A stretch of DNA of 8,442 bases from an uncultured Steroidobacteraceae bacterium (GTDB lineage Bacteria; Pseudomonadota; Gammaproteobacteria; Steroidobacterales; Steroidobacteraceae), in contig CATPBQ010000353.1 of assembly GCA_955652795.1 (NCBI GenBank), forward strand, positions 1 through 8,442. The letters run 5' to 3'. Under the pieces are notes generated by a model. The model saw only the letters and a list, made by a program, of their open reading frames with translations, had not been told where the DNA came from and made no database searches. The translations under genes and the position numbers were made by a program. Shown here in pieces: positions 1 to 5,764 of the stretch (the first letter of the stretch is position 1; every line of letters starts with the position of its first letter).

Positions 1-323
1 CCCCACGCCACTCCGATCACCAGACTGACCAGGCTCGCGAGTACGCTGATGAGCAGCGACAGACGCACCCCGTAGAGGGTGCGTACGAACAGATCGCGTC
101 CCAGGCGGTCGGTGCCAAACCAATGCGCACCGTTGAGGCCAGGTGGCTGCGCGAGGTGCTCCCAGTCGAGGCTGTCGTAGCCCCAGGGGCTTAAGTGCGG
201 CGCAAGGACCGCAAAGAGCGCCATGACGAGAATGACGGCGAGTGCTGCAAAGGCGAGGCGGTTTCCCCTCAGGCGCCGCCCGGCATCGCTCCACAATCCG
301 CCCGCGGCCGCCTCCTCACTCAT
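1..323 (-). CDS. oppC: Oligopeptide/dipeptide ABC transporter permease, OppC/DppC family (partial, N-terminal part)
   Basis: Second membrane subunit of a peptide ABC importer in the inner membrane. Only the first 107 codons are present; the gene runs off the left edge of the window. The ATG at 323-321 overlaps the end of oppB (TGA 318-316) by 8 nt, so the two are translationally coupled. The protein begins MSEEAAAGGLW. A first membrane helix (about residues 23-45) follows a basic RRLRGNRLAF stretch. Then comes the family signature HWFGTDRLGRDLFVRTLYG (about residues 71-89), and a second helix begins with RLSLLISVLASLVSLVIG. This motif is diagnostic of OppC/DppC permeases. Substrate (di- or oligopeptide, or another peptide-like solute) cannot be read from the sequence. 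The Opp rather than Dpp label follows from its partner OppB. Confidence 0.9.
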   Translation of the reverse strand, partial: MSEEAAAGGLWSDAGRRLRGNRLAFAALAVILVMALFAVLAPHLSPWGYDSLDWEHLAQPPGLNGAHWFGTDRLGRDLFVRTLYGVRLSLLISVLASLVSLVIGVAW

Positions 324-1239
324 GCCGCACGCCCGGATCCAGCCATCCGTAGATCAGGTCCGCGATGAGGTTGAGAAAGAGCGTGAGCGCCCCGTAAACC
401 ACGATCATGCCCATGACGAGCGGATAGTCGCGGTCGATCGCGCCCTCAACGAGGTAGCGGCCCGTGCCCGGCAGACCGAACACCGTCTCGATGACCAGCG
501 ACCCCGTCATCACGAACGCCACCGCCGGACCCAGGTAGCTCACTACAGGCAGCAGCGCGGGGCGCAGGGCATGACGCCACAGCACGCGCGCTGCGCCCAG
601 GCCGCGGGCGCGGGCGCTGCGCACGTAGTGAGCGCCGAGCACCTCGAGCAGACTTGCGCGGGTGAGTCGCGCCACGTACGCCGCCACCGGCAGCGCCAGC
701 GTCAGCACCGGCAGCACCAGGTAGCGCGGCGCGCCGTGCTGCCAGCCCGCGACCGGCAGCCAGCGCAGGTACAGTCCAAACACGAGCGCGAACAGCGGAC
801 CGGTGACGAAGCTCGGCAGCGCGAGGCCCAGGGCGGCGAGCGTGGTGATGCAATAGTCGGCGCCGCGCTTGCGCCACAGCGCAGCCACAATGCCGGCGGG
901 AATTCCGGCGAGCACGGCCAGCAGAATCGCCGCAAGTCCCAGGGTCGCCGAGAGCGGCAGGCCCTGGGCGATGAGCTCGGACACGGTGAAATCGCGCTGC
1001 CTGAGCGACGGCCCGAAATCCCCGCGCAGCAGGCCGCGCAGATAGTGTGCGTACTGCACCGTGAGCGGCTGGTCGAGTCCGTAGAGGCGCTCGAGGTTGG
1101 CCCTCACGGCCGGGGGCAGGGTCTGCTCCTGCTCGAAAGGCCCGCCCGGCGCCAGCCGCACGACACAGAACGAGACGGTGATGATGACGAGCAGGGTGGG
1201 GATGATTCCGGCGATGCGACGGAGCGCGTAGCTCAGCAT
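316..1239 (-). CDS. oppB: Oligopeptide ABC transporter permease OppB
   Basis: Inner-membrane permease that with OppC forms the channel of a peptide importer driven by OppD/OppF-type ATPases (not in the window). It has 307 residues, close to the 306 of E. coli OppB. Visible features: an N-terminal helix (about 9-28); the RLAPGGPF motif at 28-35, whose GGPF is typical of OppB; GDFGPS at 73-78; and several hydrophobic helices between 98 and 290. The cytoplasmic EAA-type coupling loop lies at about 205-231 (RSARARGLG followed by RHALRPALLP), and GSLVIETVFGLPGTG at 246-260. The gene is divergent from etfB and overlaps oppC by 8 nt. No Shine-Dalgarno is visible before the ATG at 1239. The family call is secure; the transported solute is not known. 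Confidence 0.95.
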   Translation of the reverse strand: MLSYALRRIAGIIPTLLVIITVSFCVVRLAPGGPFEQEQTLPPAVRANLERLYGLDQPLTVQYAHYLRGLLRGDFGPSLRQRDFTVSELIAQGLPLSATLGLAAILLAVLAGIPAGIVAALWRKRGADYCITTLAALGLALPSFVTGPLFALVFGLYLRWLPVAGWQHGAPRYLVLPVLTLALPVAAYVARLTRASLLEVLGAHYVRSARARGLGAARVLWRHALRPALLPVVSYLGPAVAFVMTGSLVIETVFGLPGTGRYLVEGAIDRDYPLVMGMIVVYGALTLFLNLIADLIYGWLDPGVRHE

Positions 1240-1246
1240 GGCGGGG

Positions 1247-1276
1247 ACTTTAGGGACGCGGCGCGCAATTCGTCAA
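1247..1276 (-). promoter_or_regulatory. Candidate sigma70-type promoter for oppB
   Basis: On the minus strand a TTGACG hexamer (1276-1271, 5/6 to consensus) is followed after 18 bp by TAAAGT (1252-1247, 4/6). The expected start site is at about 1240, immediately before the oppB ATG at 1239, which would give a leaderless or nearly leaderless mRNA. This agrees with the lack of a ribosome binding site. The -10 match is only moderate, so this is a weak inference. Confidence 0.3.
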
Positions 1277-1298
1277 CGGCGCGGCACGTCCCGTCAAC
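1271..1298. repeat. Direct repeat CGTCAAC in the oppB/etfB divergent promoter region
   Basis: CGTCAAC occurs at 1271-1277 and again at 1292-1298, 21 bp apart, which is about two helical turns. Read on the minus strand each copy contains TTGACG, so one copy may simply be the oppB -35 box. A pair of sites on the same face of the DNA could also bind a regulator. Both readings are inference from a 7-bp repeat. Confidence 0.25.
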
Positions 1299-1317
1299 TC
1301 CCCAACGGGCCTGCCGC

Positions 1318-1323
1318 TATACT
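1318..1323 (+). promoter_or_regulatory. Candidate -10 box (TATACT) just before etfB
   Basis: TATACT matches the -10 consensus at 5 of 6 positions and ends 9 nt before the etfB ATG (1333). Transcription starting at the usual distance would begin at about 1327-1331, giving a 2-6 nt leader with no room for a Shine-Dalgarno. No good -35 hexamer is seen at 16-18 bp upstream; GTCAAC lies at a 19-bp spacing. The alternative is an unrelated promoter further upstream within the 93-bp gap. Confidence 0.4.
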
Positions 1324-1332
1324 GCAAGCCCT

Positions 1333-2082
1333 ATGAAACGCATCCTGGTCGGAATCAAGCGCGTCGTGGATTACAACGTGCGCATCCGGGTGAAGCCCGA
1401 TGGGAGCGGCGTCGTCACCGACGGGGTCAAGATGAGCATCAACCCCTTCGATGAGATCGCGCTCGAGGAGGCGCTGCGCATCAAGGAGCGCGGCGGCGCC
1501 GAGGAGGTCATTGTCGCCACGGTGGGACCGGCGGACTGCCAGCAGCAGCTGCGCACCGCGCTGGCGATGGGGGCGGATCGCGCCCTGCATGTGCAGGCGG
1601 ATGGCGTGGTTGAACCGCTCACTGCGGCGCGGGCGCTGCTGAAGCTGATCGAGCGCGAGCAGCCGCTGCTGGTCATCCTCGGCAAGCAGGCGATCGATGA
1701 TGACAACGGCCAGACGGGCCAGGTGCTCGCGGCGCTGTGGAACCGCCCCCAGGCCACCTACGCTTCGAAGATCGAGCTCACCGCGGGCACGGCGCGCGTC
1801 ACGCGTGAGGTGGACGCCGGGCTCGAGACGCTCGACGTGGACCTGCCGGCGGTCATCACCACCGACCTGCGGCTGAACGAGCCGCGCTACGTCAAGCTCC
1901 CGGACATCATGAAGGCGAAGAAAAAACCGCTCGATACTCTCACCCTGAGCGCCCTCGGGGTGGAGCAGCGCCAGCAGCTGAAGCTCGTGCGCTTCGAGCC
2001 GCCGCCGCAGCGCCAGAAAGGCGTCAGGGTGAAGGACGCCGCGGAGCTCCTCGAGGCGCTGAAGAAGAAGGGTCTGCTGTGA
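1333..2082 (+). CDS. etfB: Electron transfer flavoprotein beta subunit (EtfB)
   Basis: Small subunit of the soluble heterodimeric ETF, which takes electrons from acyl-CoA and related dehydrogenases and passes them to ETF:ubiquinone oxidoreductase. It has 249 residues, the usual length. The start MKRILVGIKRVVDYN is canonical, and DGVKMSINPFDEIALEEALR follows at 30-49. The nucleotide (AMP)-binding stretch GKQAIDDDNGQTGQ is at 117-130. The recognition loop that docks partner dehydrogenases is at about 180-200 (RLNEPRYVKLP then DIMKAKKKPL), with the anchor leucine at 189 and the lysine cluster that is methylated in animal homologues. This is a group I (non-bifurcating) type. The frame stays open far upstream of 1333, but that part is antisense to oppB and is not conserved-looking, so the ATG at 1333 is chosen. 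The TGA overlaps the etfA start. Confidence 0.97.
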   Translation: MKRILVGIKRVVDYNVRIRVKPDGSGVVTDGVKMSINPFDEIALEEALRIKERGGAEEVIVATVGPADCQQQLRTALAMGADRALHVQADGVVEPLTAARALLKLIEREQPLLVILGKQAIDDDNGQTGQVLAALWNRPQATYASKIELTAGTARVTREVDAGLETLDVDLPAVITTDLRLNEPRYVKLPDIMKAKKKPLDTLTLSALGVEQRQQLKLVRFEPPPQRQKGVRVKDAAELLEALKKKGLL

Positions 2083-3020
2083 CCGGCCGAGTCCTCATCA
2101 TCGCCGAGCACGACGGCACCCGGCTCAACGCCAGCACCGCCAAGTGCGTCACCTGCGCCCACGGCATGGCCGGCGCGGAAATCACCATCGCGGTGTGCGC
2201 GGTGGACGCGGCGGCGGTCGCCGCGCAGGCGGCGCAGCTGTCCGGCGTCAGCCGCGTGCTGTGCGTCGAGAATCCGGCCAACGGCCCTGCGCTCGCCGCG
2301 GTGTGGGCGCCGCAGCTGCTCGCGCTCGCCGCCCCCTTCACCCATATCCTGGGCCCCTCGACCACCTTCGGTAAGGACCTGATGGCGCGGATCGCGGGAC
2401 TGCTCGAGGCTCCGCAGGTGAGCGACATCATGGCCATCGAGAGTCCCACCCGCTTCCGCCGGCCGATCTACGCCGGCAACGCGATTCTCACGGTGGAGAG
2501 CAGCGGCGAGGGCAAGGTCGTGGGCACGGTGCGCACCGCCTCGTTCGAGGCGGCCGCGGGCGGTGGCACCGCGCCGATCGAGAAGGCGGCCGTGAGCGTG
2601 GAGCTGCCGACCCACACGCGCTTCGTGTCGGTGTCGGCCGCCAAGAGCGACCGCCCGGATCTGCAGACCGCCGCGCGGGTGATTTCCGGCGGCCGGGCGC
2701 TCGGCAGCGCCGAGGGCTTCAAGATCCTCTACAGCCTGGCGGACAAGCTGGGCGCCGCGGTGGGGGCTTCGCGCGCCGCCGTGGACGCCGGCTATGCGCC
2801 CAACGAGATGCAGGTCGGGCAGACCGGTAAGATCATCGCCCCCGAGCTGTACGTCGCGGTCGGTATCTCGGGCGCGATCCAGCACCTGACGGGCATCAAG
2901 GATGCGCGCACCATCGTCGCCATCAACAAGGACGGCGAGGCACCGATCTTCGAAGTCGCCGACCTCGGCCTGGTGGGGGATCTTTTCCAGATCATCCCCG
3001 AGCTCGAGCGGCTGCTGTAG
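2079..3020 (+). CDS. etfA: Electron transfer flavoprotein alpha subunit (EtfA)
   Basis: Large ETF subunit, carrying the redox-active FAD in its C-terminal domain; it works with EtfB in the cytosol. It has 313 residues, normal for the family. The N-terminal domain starts VLIIAEHDGTRLNASTAK (5-22). The FAD domain shows ARVISGGRALGS (199-210), LGAAVGASRAAVDAGY (224-239), QVGQTGKIIAPELY (245-258) and GISGAIQHLTGIKD (262-275). AINKDGEAPIFEVADLGLVGD (281-301) follows. All are canonical. It starts with GTG at 2079-2081, sharing bases with the etfB stop (GTGA), so translation is coupled to etfB, as expected for two subunits needed 1:1. There is no strong Shine-Dalgarno (only an AAGAAGAAGGG stretch). 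The gene ends 5 nt from the oppositely oriented peroxiredoxin gene. Confidence 0.97.
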   Translation: MTGRVLIIAEHDGTRLNASTAKCVTCAHGMAGAEITIAVCAVDAAAVAAQAAQLSGVSRVLCVENPANGPALAAVWAPQLLALAAPFTHILGPSTTFGKDLMARIAGLLEAPQVSDIMAIESPTRFRRPIYAGNAILTVESSGEGKVVGTVRTASFEAAAGGGTAPIEKAAVSVELPTHTRFVSVSAAKSDRPDLQTAARVISGGRALGSAEGFKILYSLADKLGAAVGASRAAVDAGYAPNEMQVGQTGKIIAPELYVAVGISGAIQHLTGIKDARTIVAINKDGEAPIFEVADLGLVGDLFQIIPELERLL

Positions 3021-3025
3021 CTCGC

Positions 3026-3508
3026 CTAGAGCTGGCCGAGGACGTATTCGGCCGCGGACACCTTGAACTGCCCCGGGGCCTCGACGTTGACGTGGGTGGC
3101 CACGCCGTCGCGCGCGATGATCGCGAAGCGCTGGCCACGCGTACCCATGCCATGGCCCTTGGCATCCAGTTCCAGTCCAAGCGCCCGGGCGTACTCGCCG
3201 TTGCCGTCCGCGAGCATCAGGATCCTGTCACCGACGCCCGAGGCCTTGCCCCAGGCGTTCATGACGAACACGTCGTTGACGGCCATGCACGCGATGGTGT
3301 CGACGCCCTTGGCACGGATCTGATCGGCCAGCTGCACGAACCCGGGCAGGTGCTTCGCGTCACAGGTCGGGGTGAAGGCCCCCGGCACCGAGAACAACAC
3401 CACCAGCTTGCCCTTGAAGAGCTCGTCGCTGGAGAGATCCTTGGGACCGTCTTTGGTCATTCTCTTGAGCGTGCCCGCGGGCATGCGCTCACCTGCCTTG
3501 ATTGCCAT
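3026..3508 (-). CDS. Peroxiredoxin, Prx5/type II PrxII family (redoxin domain)
   Basis: Thiol peroxidase that reduces hydrogen peroxide and organic hydroperoxides; family members use glutathione/glutaredoxin or thioredoxin as reductant. It has 160 residues, full length for the family. The active-site motif VPGAFTPTCDAKHLPGF (41-57) puts the peroxidatic cysteine at 49 with Thr46 and Pro42. A second cysteine at 74 (TIACMAVNDVFVM) matches the resolving-cysteine position of plant PrxII and human PRDX5. Conserved arginines lie in GTRGQRF (122-128). There is no signal peptide, so it should be cytosolic. A clear AAGGAGA (3522-3516) sits 7 nt before the ATG. It lies 34 bp after the TPR gene on the same strand and is probably the last gene of the exbB run. 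No fused glutaredoxin domain is present. Confidence 0.93.
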   Translation of the reverse strand: MAIKAGERMPAGTLKRMTKDGPKDLSSDELFKGKLVVLFSVPGAFTPTCDAKHLPGFVQLADQIRAKGVDTIACMAVNDVFVMNAWGKASGVGDRILMLADGNGEYARALGLELDAKGHGMGTRGQRFAIIARDGVATHVNVEAPGQFKVSAAEYVLGQL

Positions 3509-3542
3509 CGTTGCGTCTCCTTGCGGTCCAGCGTCCGGTCCA

Positions 3543-4805
3543 TCATGCCTGCTTCGCGTGCAGGCTCCACAGGTTGGCGAGGCGCTCGAGCGAGGGATCC
3601 CCCTTCACCGCGTGGAAGGACTTGGTTGCGTCCTCCTTGTGCCCGGCCTTGAGCTGCGCGATGCCGAGCAACAGCCGCGCCTCGGTTTCGTTGCGCAGAC
3701 CACCCTTGGTGAGGCCCTTGGAGATCTGGTCGGCGGCCTTGTCATACTGTCCGTAGCCGAGATAGGCGAGGCCCACCCCGACGTTCTTGACGCCAGTGGG
3801 CGCGGCGTCCGCATCCTTCTCGATCTTCGGCAGACTCGCCTGGTCCGTGGCCGCGGGTTTCTTGGCGGTCTCGAGCAGCCGCTGATTCTTGCTCTTGGCG
3901 CGCTGGTCGGTGAACACACCCTTGGCGAAACCCCTCTCCAGAATGTGCTGCGCTTCGCCCGGTGAGCCGGCCTCGAGAGCGAGCTGCGCCGCCTCGGTGT
4001 AATCCTCCGGACTCTTCAGCACGTCCACTTCCAACATGAGGCGGTAAGTCTGCAGCGTGTTGGCATCGTTCCCCGAGGTCTGCTGGCGCATGGTGTACAG
4101 CAGCTGGTACCAGTAGTCGGGCTTGGGGTAGTAGGTGACGATCTTCTCCAGGGCGCGGGTCTCGCACGCCGAATCATTGAGCTTCACGCAGGCGCTCAGT
4201 ACCAGCTGCAGCGATTCGTTCTTGGGCGTCTGGCCGTTCTTGATCTTGTCGTCGACCAGGCTTTCCTCGAACCGCAGCGTGTCCTTCCAGTCGCCCTTCA
4301 GGTAGTACGCCTGGCCCACGAGCGTCCTGAGTTCTTCGTCCGCGAATCCCCCCTTGATGGCGCGGTTACCGAACTCGATCGCCTTGTCGTAGTTCTTGAT
4401 CTGGTAGTTCGCTTCGGCCAGCTGCCGCACGCGCGTAGGAATTTCGGACTGCGGCGTGAATCCGTCATCGAGCTCCGCCTCCCACGCCTTCGCGGCCTCG
4501 GCGTAGTTCTGGGTGCGCGCGTAGGCGAAGCCCAGCATGTCGTTGATCAGATGCTGGTCATACGGGGTCTTGCCGGGGATCCCCTCCGCTTCCCGGAGCT
4601 TCGCGATCGCATCGGCATAGCGCTTGGCGTTGAGGTCGTTGTGGGCCTCGGTGAGAGGCTTGCCAAGCTTGGCGCTGTTGGTTTGCTTGCCCTCCGCCGC
4701 AAAGGCAGGCGTCGCAGATACCAGGCCCGCAGCCGCGATGATGGCGGCGCCCGCGGCGAGCGCCCGGATGGACAGTGCAGTGACCTTCATGGTGGTGTTT
4801 CGCAT
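3543..4805 (-). CDS. Secreted tetratricopeptide-repeat (TPR) protein linked to the TonB-ExbB-ExbD system
   Basis: A 420-residue protein with a Sec signal peptide: basic residues at 2, 7 and 14, a hydrophobic Ala/Ile/Leu core at 15-31, and a probable cleavage after AFA (34-36, before AEGKQ). The mature part is mostly paired helices with TPR-like spacing, for example about 51-75 (HNDLNAKRYADAIAKLREAE), 88-112, 127-152, 160-182, 197-222 and C-terminal copies at 341-366 and 375-398 (NVGVGLAYLGYGQYDKAADQ). A charged, Ala/Lys-rich linker (about 303-338) separates the C-terminal repeats. Two cysteines (206, 214) could pair in the periplasm. TPRs bind proteins, so a periplasmic scaffold or adaptor for TonB or ExbD is plausible; TPR proteins are also found beside TonB2-type clusters of marine gammaproteobacteria. 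It starts 6 nt after exbD2, with AGGGA 10 nt upstream. An in-frame ATG at 4790 is an alternative start. Confidence 0.85.
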   Translation of the reverse strand: MRNTTMKVTALSIRALAAGAAIIAAAGLVSATPAFAAEGKQTNSAKLGKPLTEAHNDLNAKRYADAIAKLREAEGIPGKTPYDQHLINDMLGFAYARTQNYAEAAKAWEAELDDGFTPQSEIPTRVRQLAEANYQIKNYDKAIEFGNRAIKGGFADEELRTLVGQAYYLKGDWKDTLRFEESLVDDKIKNGQTPKNESLQLVLSACVKLNDSACETRALEKIVTYYPKPDYWYQLLYTMRQQTSGNDANTLQTYRLMLEVDVLKSPEDYTEAAQLALEAGSPGEAQHILERGFAKGVFTDQRAKSKNQRLLETAKKPAATDQASLPKIEKDADAAPTGVKNVGVGLAYLGYGQYDKAADQISKGLTKGGLRNETEARLLLGIAQLKAGHKEDATKSFHAVKGDPSLERLANLWSLHAKQA

Positions 4806-4811
4806 GGCTAT

Positions 4812-5234
4812 CTAGTCCCTGAATTCAGCCACGTTGACGAAGCCCATCTTCTTCATGTGGTTGCGTTGCGCGGCCGCCAGCACCTTCGCCACGATCTCGT
4901 ACTTGGCGCGACGATCGGGACGCAGGTGAATTTCCGGCTGCGGCTCCTTGTCCCTCTCGGCGTGAAAATAGCCCTCCAGCTGCTGCAGACCTGACACCGG
5001 AGTGCCGTTCCACACCACCGTGCCATCGAAGTCGATCTCGAGGTCGATGACCTCCGGCGGCGTGGGCGGGGGCGGGGGCGGGGTGCTCACGTTGGGCATG
5101 TCGAGCTTGACCGCGTGAGTCATGATGGGCAGCGTCACGATGAGCGTGACCAGCAGCACCAGCATCACGTCGATGAGCGGCGTCGTGTTGATGTCGCAGA
5201 AGGTGCTCCCGGCCGAACCGACACTCATTGACAT
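4812..5234 (-). CDS. exbD2: Biopolymer transport protein ExbD, second copy (ExbD2-like)
   Basis: Single-span ExbD/TolR protein of the proton-driven motor that energises TonB. It has 140 residues, the usual length. A short cytoplasmic N-terminus (MSMSVGSAGSTFCDINTTPL) precedes one membrane helix at about 20-39, with the essential proton-pathway aspartate at 22 (equivalent to E. coli ExbD Asp25). A proline-rich linker (52-60, six prolines, T, two prolines) follows, longer than in typical ExbD. The periplasmic domain (about 62-138) has PQPEIHLRPDRRAKYEIVAK and ends KKMGFVNVAEFRD. AGGAG at 5247-5243 is 8 nt before the ATG. It lies 19 nt after exbD1, whose N-terminal coding sequence it closely matches, indicating tandem duplication. 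In X. campestris the second ExbD was reported dispensable for iron uptake but needed for a plant response; whether this copy is equivalent is inference. Confidence 0.92.
   Translation of the reverse strand: MSMSVGSAGSTFCDINTTPLIDVMLVLLVTLIVTLPIMTHAVKLDMPNVSTPPPPPPTPPEVIDLEIDFDGTVVWNGTPVSGLQQLEGYFHAERDKEPQPEIHLRPDRRAKYEIVAKVLAAAQRNHMKKMGFVNVAEFRD
5064..5083 (+). other. Four-tract G-quadruplex motif inside exbD2
   Basis: The plus strand reads G3-C-G5-C-G5-C-G4 without interruption, fitting the strict rule of four runs of at least three G with 1-nt loops, the most stable class of intramolecular G-quadruplex. It encodes, on the opposite strand, the poly-proline linker of ExbD2. The G-rich strand is the transcription template, so any structure would form in DNA (or behind RNA polymerase), not in the mRNA. 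Proline codons in GC-rich DNA can produce such runs by chance, so function is unproven. Confidence 0.7.
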
Positions 5235-5253
5235 GGCTTAAGCTCCTGGAAGT

Positions 5254-5691
5254 TCAGCGGTAGCCGCGCACGCCATGATCGGGCTCGGTCAGAAAGCCGA
5301 CCTTTTGGATGCCACCGCGCTGGATCGCGTACATGACGCGGCCGATCGCTTCGTAGCGCGTTTCCTTATCGCCGCGGATGTGAATCTCGGGCTGCGGCTT
5401 CCTGACCGCGGCCTCCCTGACGTATGCGAGCAGCGCATCGCGACTGGGCAGGGCCTTGCTGTTCCAGTAGACGTTGCCCTCCTTGTCCACCGCGATGGTG
5501 ATGTTGTCGGGCTTGGTCTGCGTCGGGATATTGACGGCCTTCGGCAGATCGACCTTCACGGTCTTGGTGATCACGGGAATCGTGATGAGAAAGATGATCA
5601 GCAGCACCAGCATCACGTCCACCAGCGGCGTCGTGTTGATGCTCGACATCACGCTCGGTTCGTCCGAGCTCGGGCCGACACTCATTGACAT
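5254..5691 (-). CDS. exbD1: Biopolymer transport protein ExbD, first copy (ExbD1)
   Basis: ExbD subunit of the ExbB-ExbD proton motor in the inner membrane. It has 145 residues. The N-terminus MSMSVGPSSDEPSVMSSINTT leads into one membrane helix (about 24-42, VDVMLVLLIIFLITIPVI) with the conserved Asp at 25, at the same position as in E. coli ExbD. The periplasmic domain (about 60-142) includes PQPEIHIRGDKETRYEAIGR and IQKVGFLTEP. Unlike exbD2 it has no poly-proline linker, and its helix is closest to classical ExbD, so it is probably the main motor subunit. GAGGAG at 5703-5698 lies 6 nt before the ATG. It is 73 nt downstream of exbB, and that gap holds a nested hairpin. The N-terminal coding region is nearly identical at the DNA level to that of exbD2. 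Confidence 0.94.
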   Translation of the reverse strand: MSMSVGPSSDEPSVMSSINTTPLVDVMLVLLIIFLITIPVITKTVKVDLPKAVNIPTQTKPDNITIAVDKEGNVYWNSKALPSRDALLAYVREAAVRKPQPEIHIRGDKETRYEAIGRVMYAIQRGGIQKVGFLTEPDHGVRGYR

Positions 5692-5713
5692 GAGCTACTC
5701 CTCGCGCGCTGCG

Positions 5714-5752
5714 GCCGAACCAGCCAGGTGCGTTGCGCGCACCCCCTTCGGC
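5714..5752 (-). other. Nested hairpin in the exbB-exbD1 spacer
   Basis: Two perfect stems are nested in the 73-nt gap. The outer one is GCCGAA (5752-5747) with TTCGGC (5719-5714); the inner one is GGTGCG with CGCACC (5743-5738 and 5732-5727), closed by a CGCAA loop. They are separated by a 3-nt/7-nt internal loop. There is no U-run, so it is not an intrinsic terminator. The exbD1 Shine-Dalgarno lies just outside it. Likely roles are mRNA protection or processing that sets ExbB:ExbD ratios; this is inference. Confidence 0.45.
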
Positions 5753-5764
5753 TCGCGCCGCAAC

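Noticed and set aside
223..1332. Long in-frame N-terminal extension of etfB
   Set aside because: It is antisense to oppB, rich in Arg/His/Gln/Glu as expected of a shadow frame in high-GC DNA, and a canonical EtfB start exists at 1333.
1887..2885. 332-codon open frame on the minus strand
   Set aside because: It lies entirely opposite the well-conserved etfB and etfA; its composition is low-complexity Arg/Gly/Ala/His with no recognisable domain.
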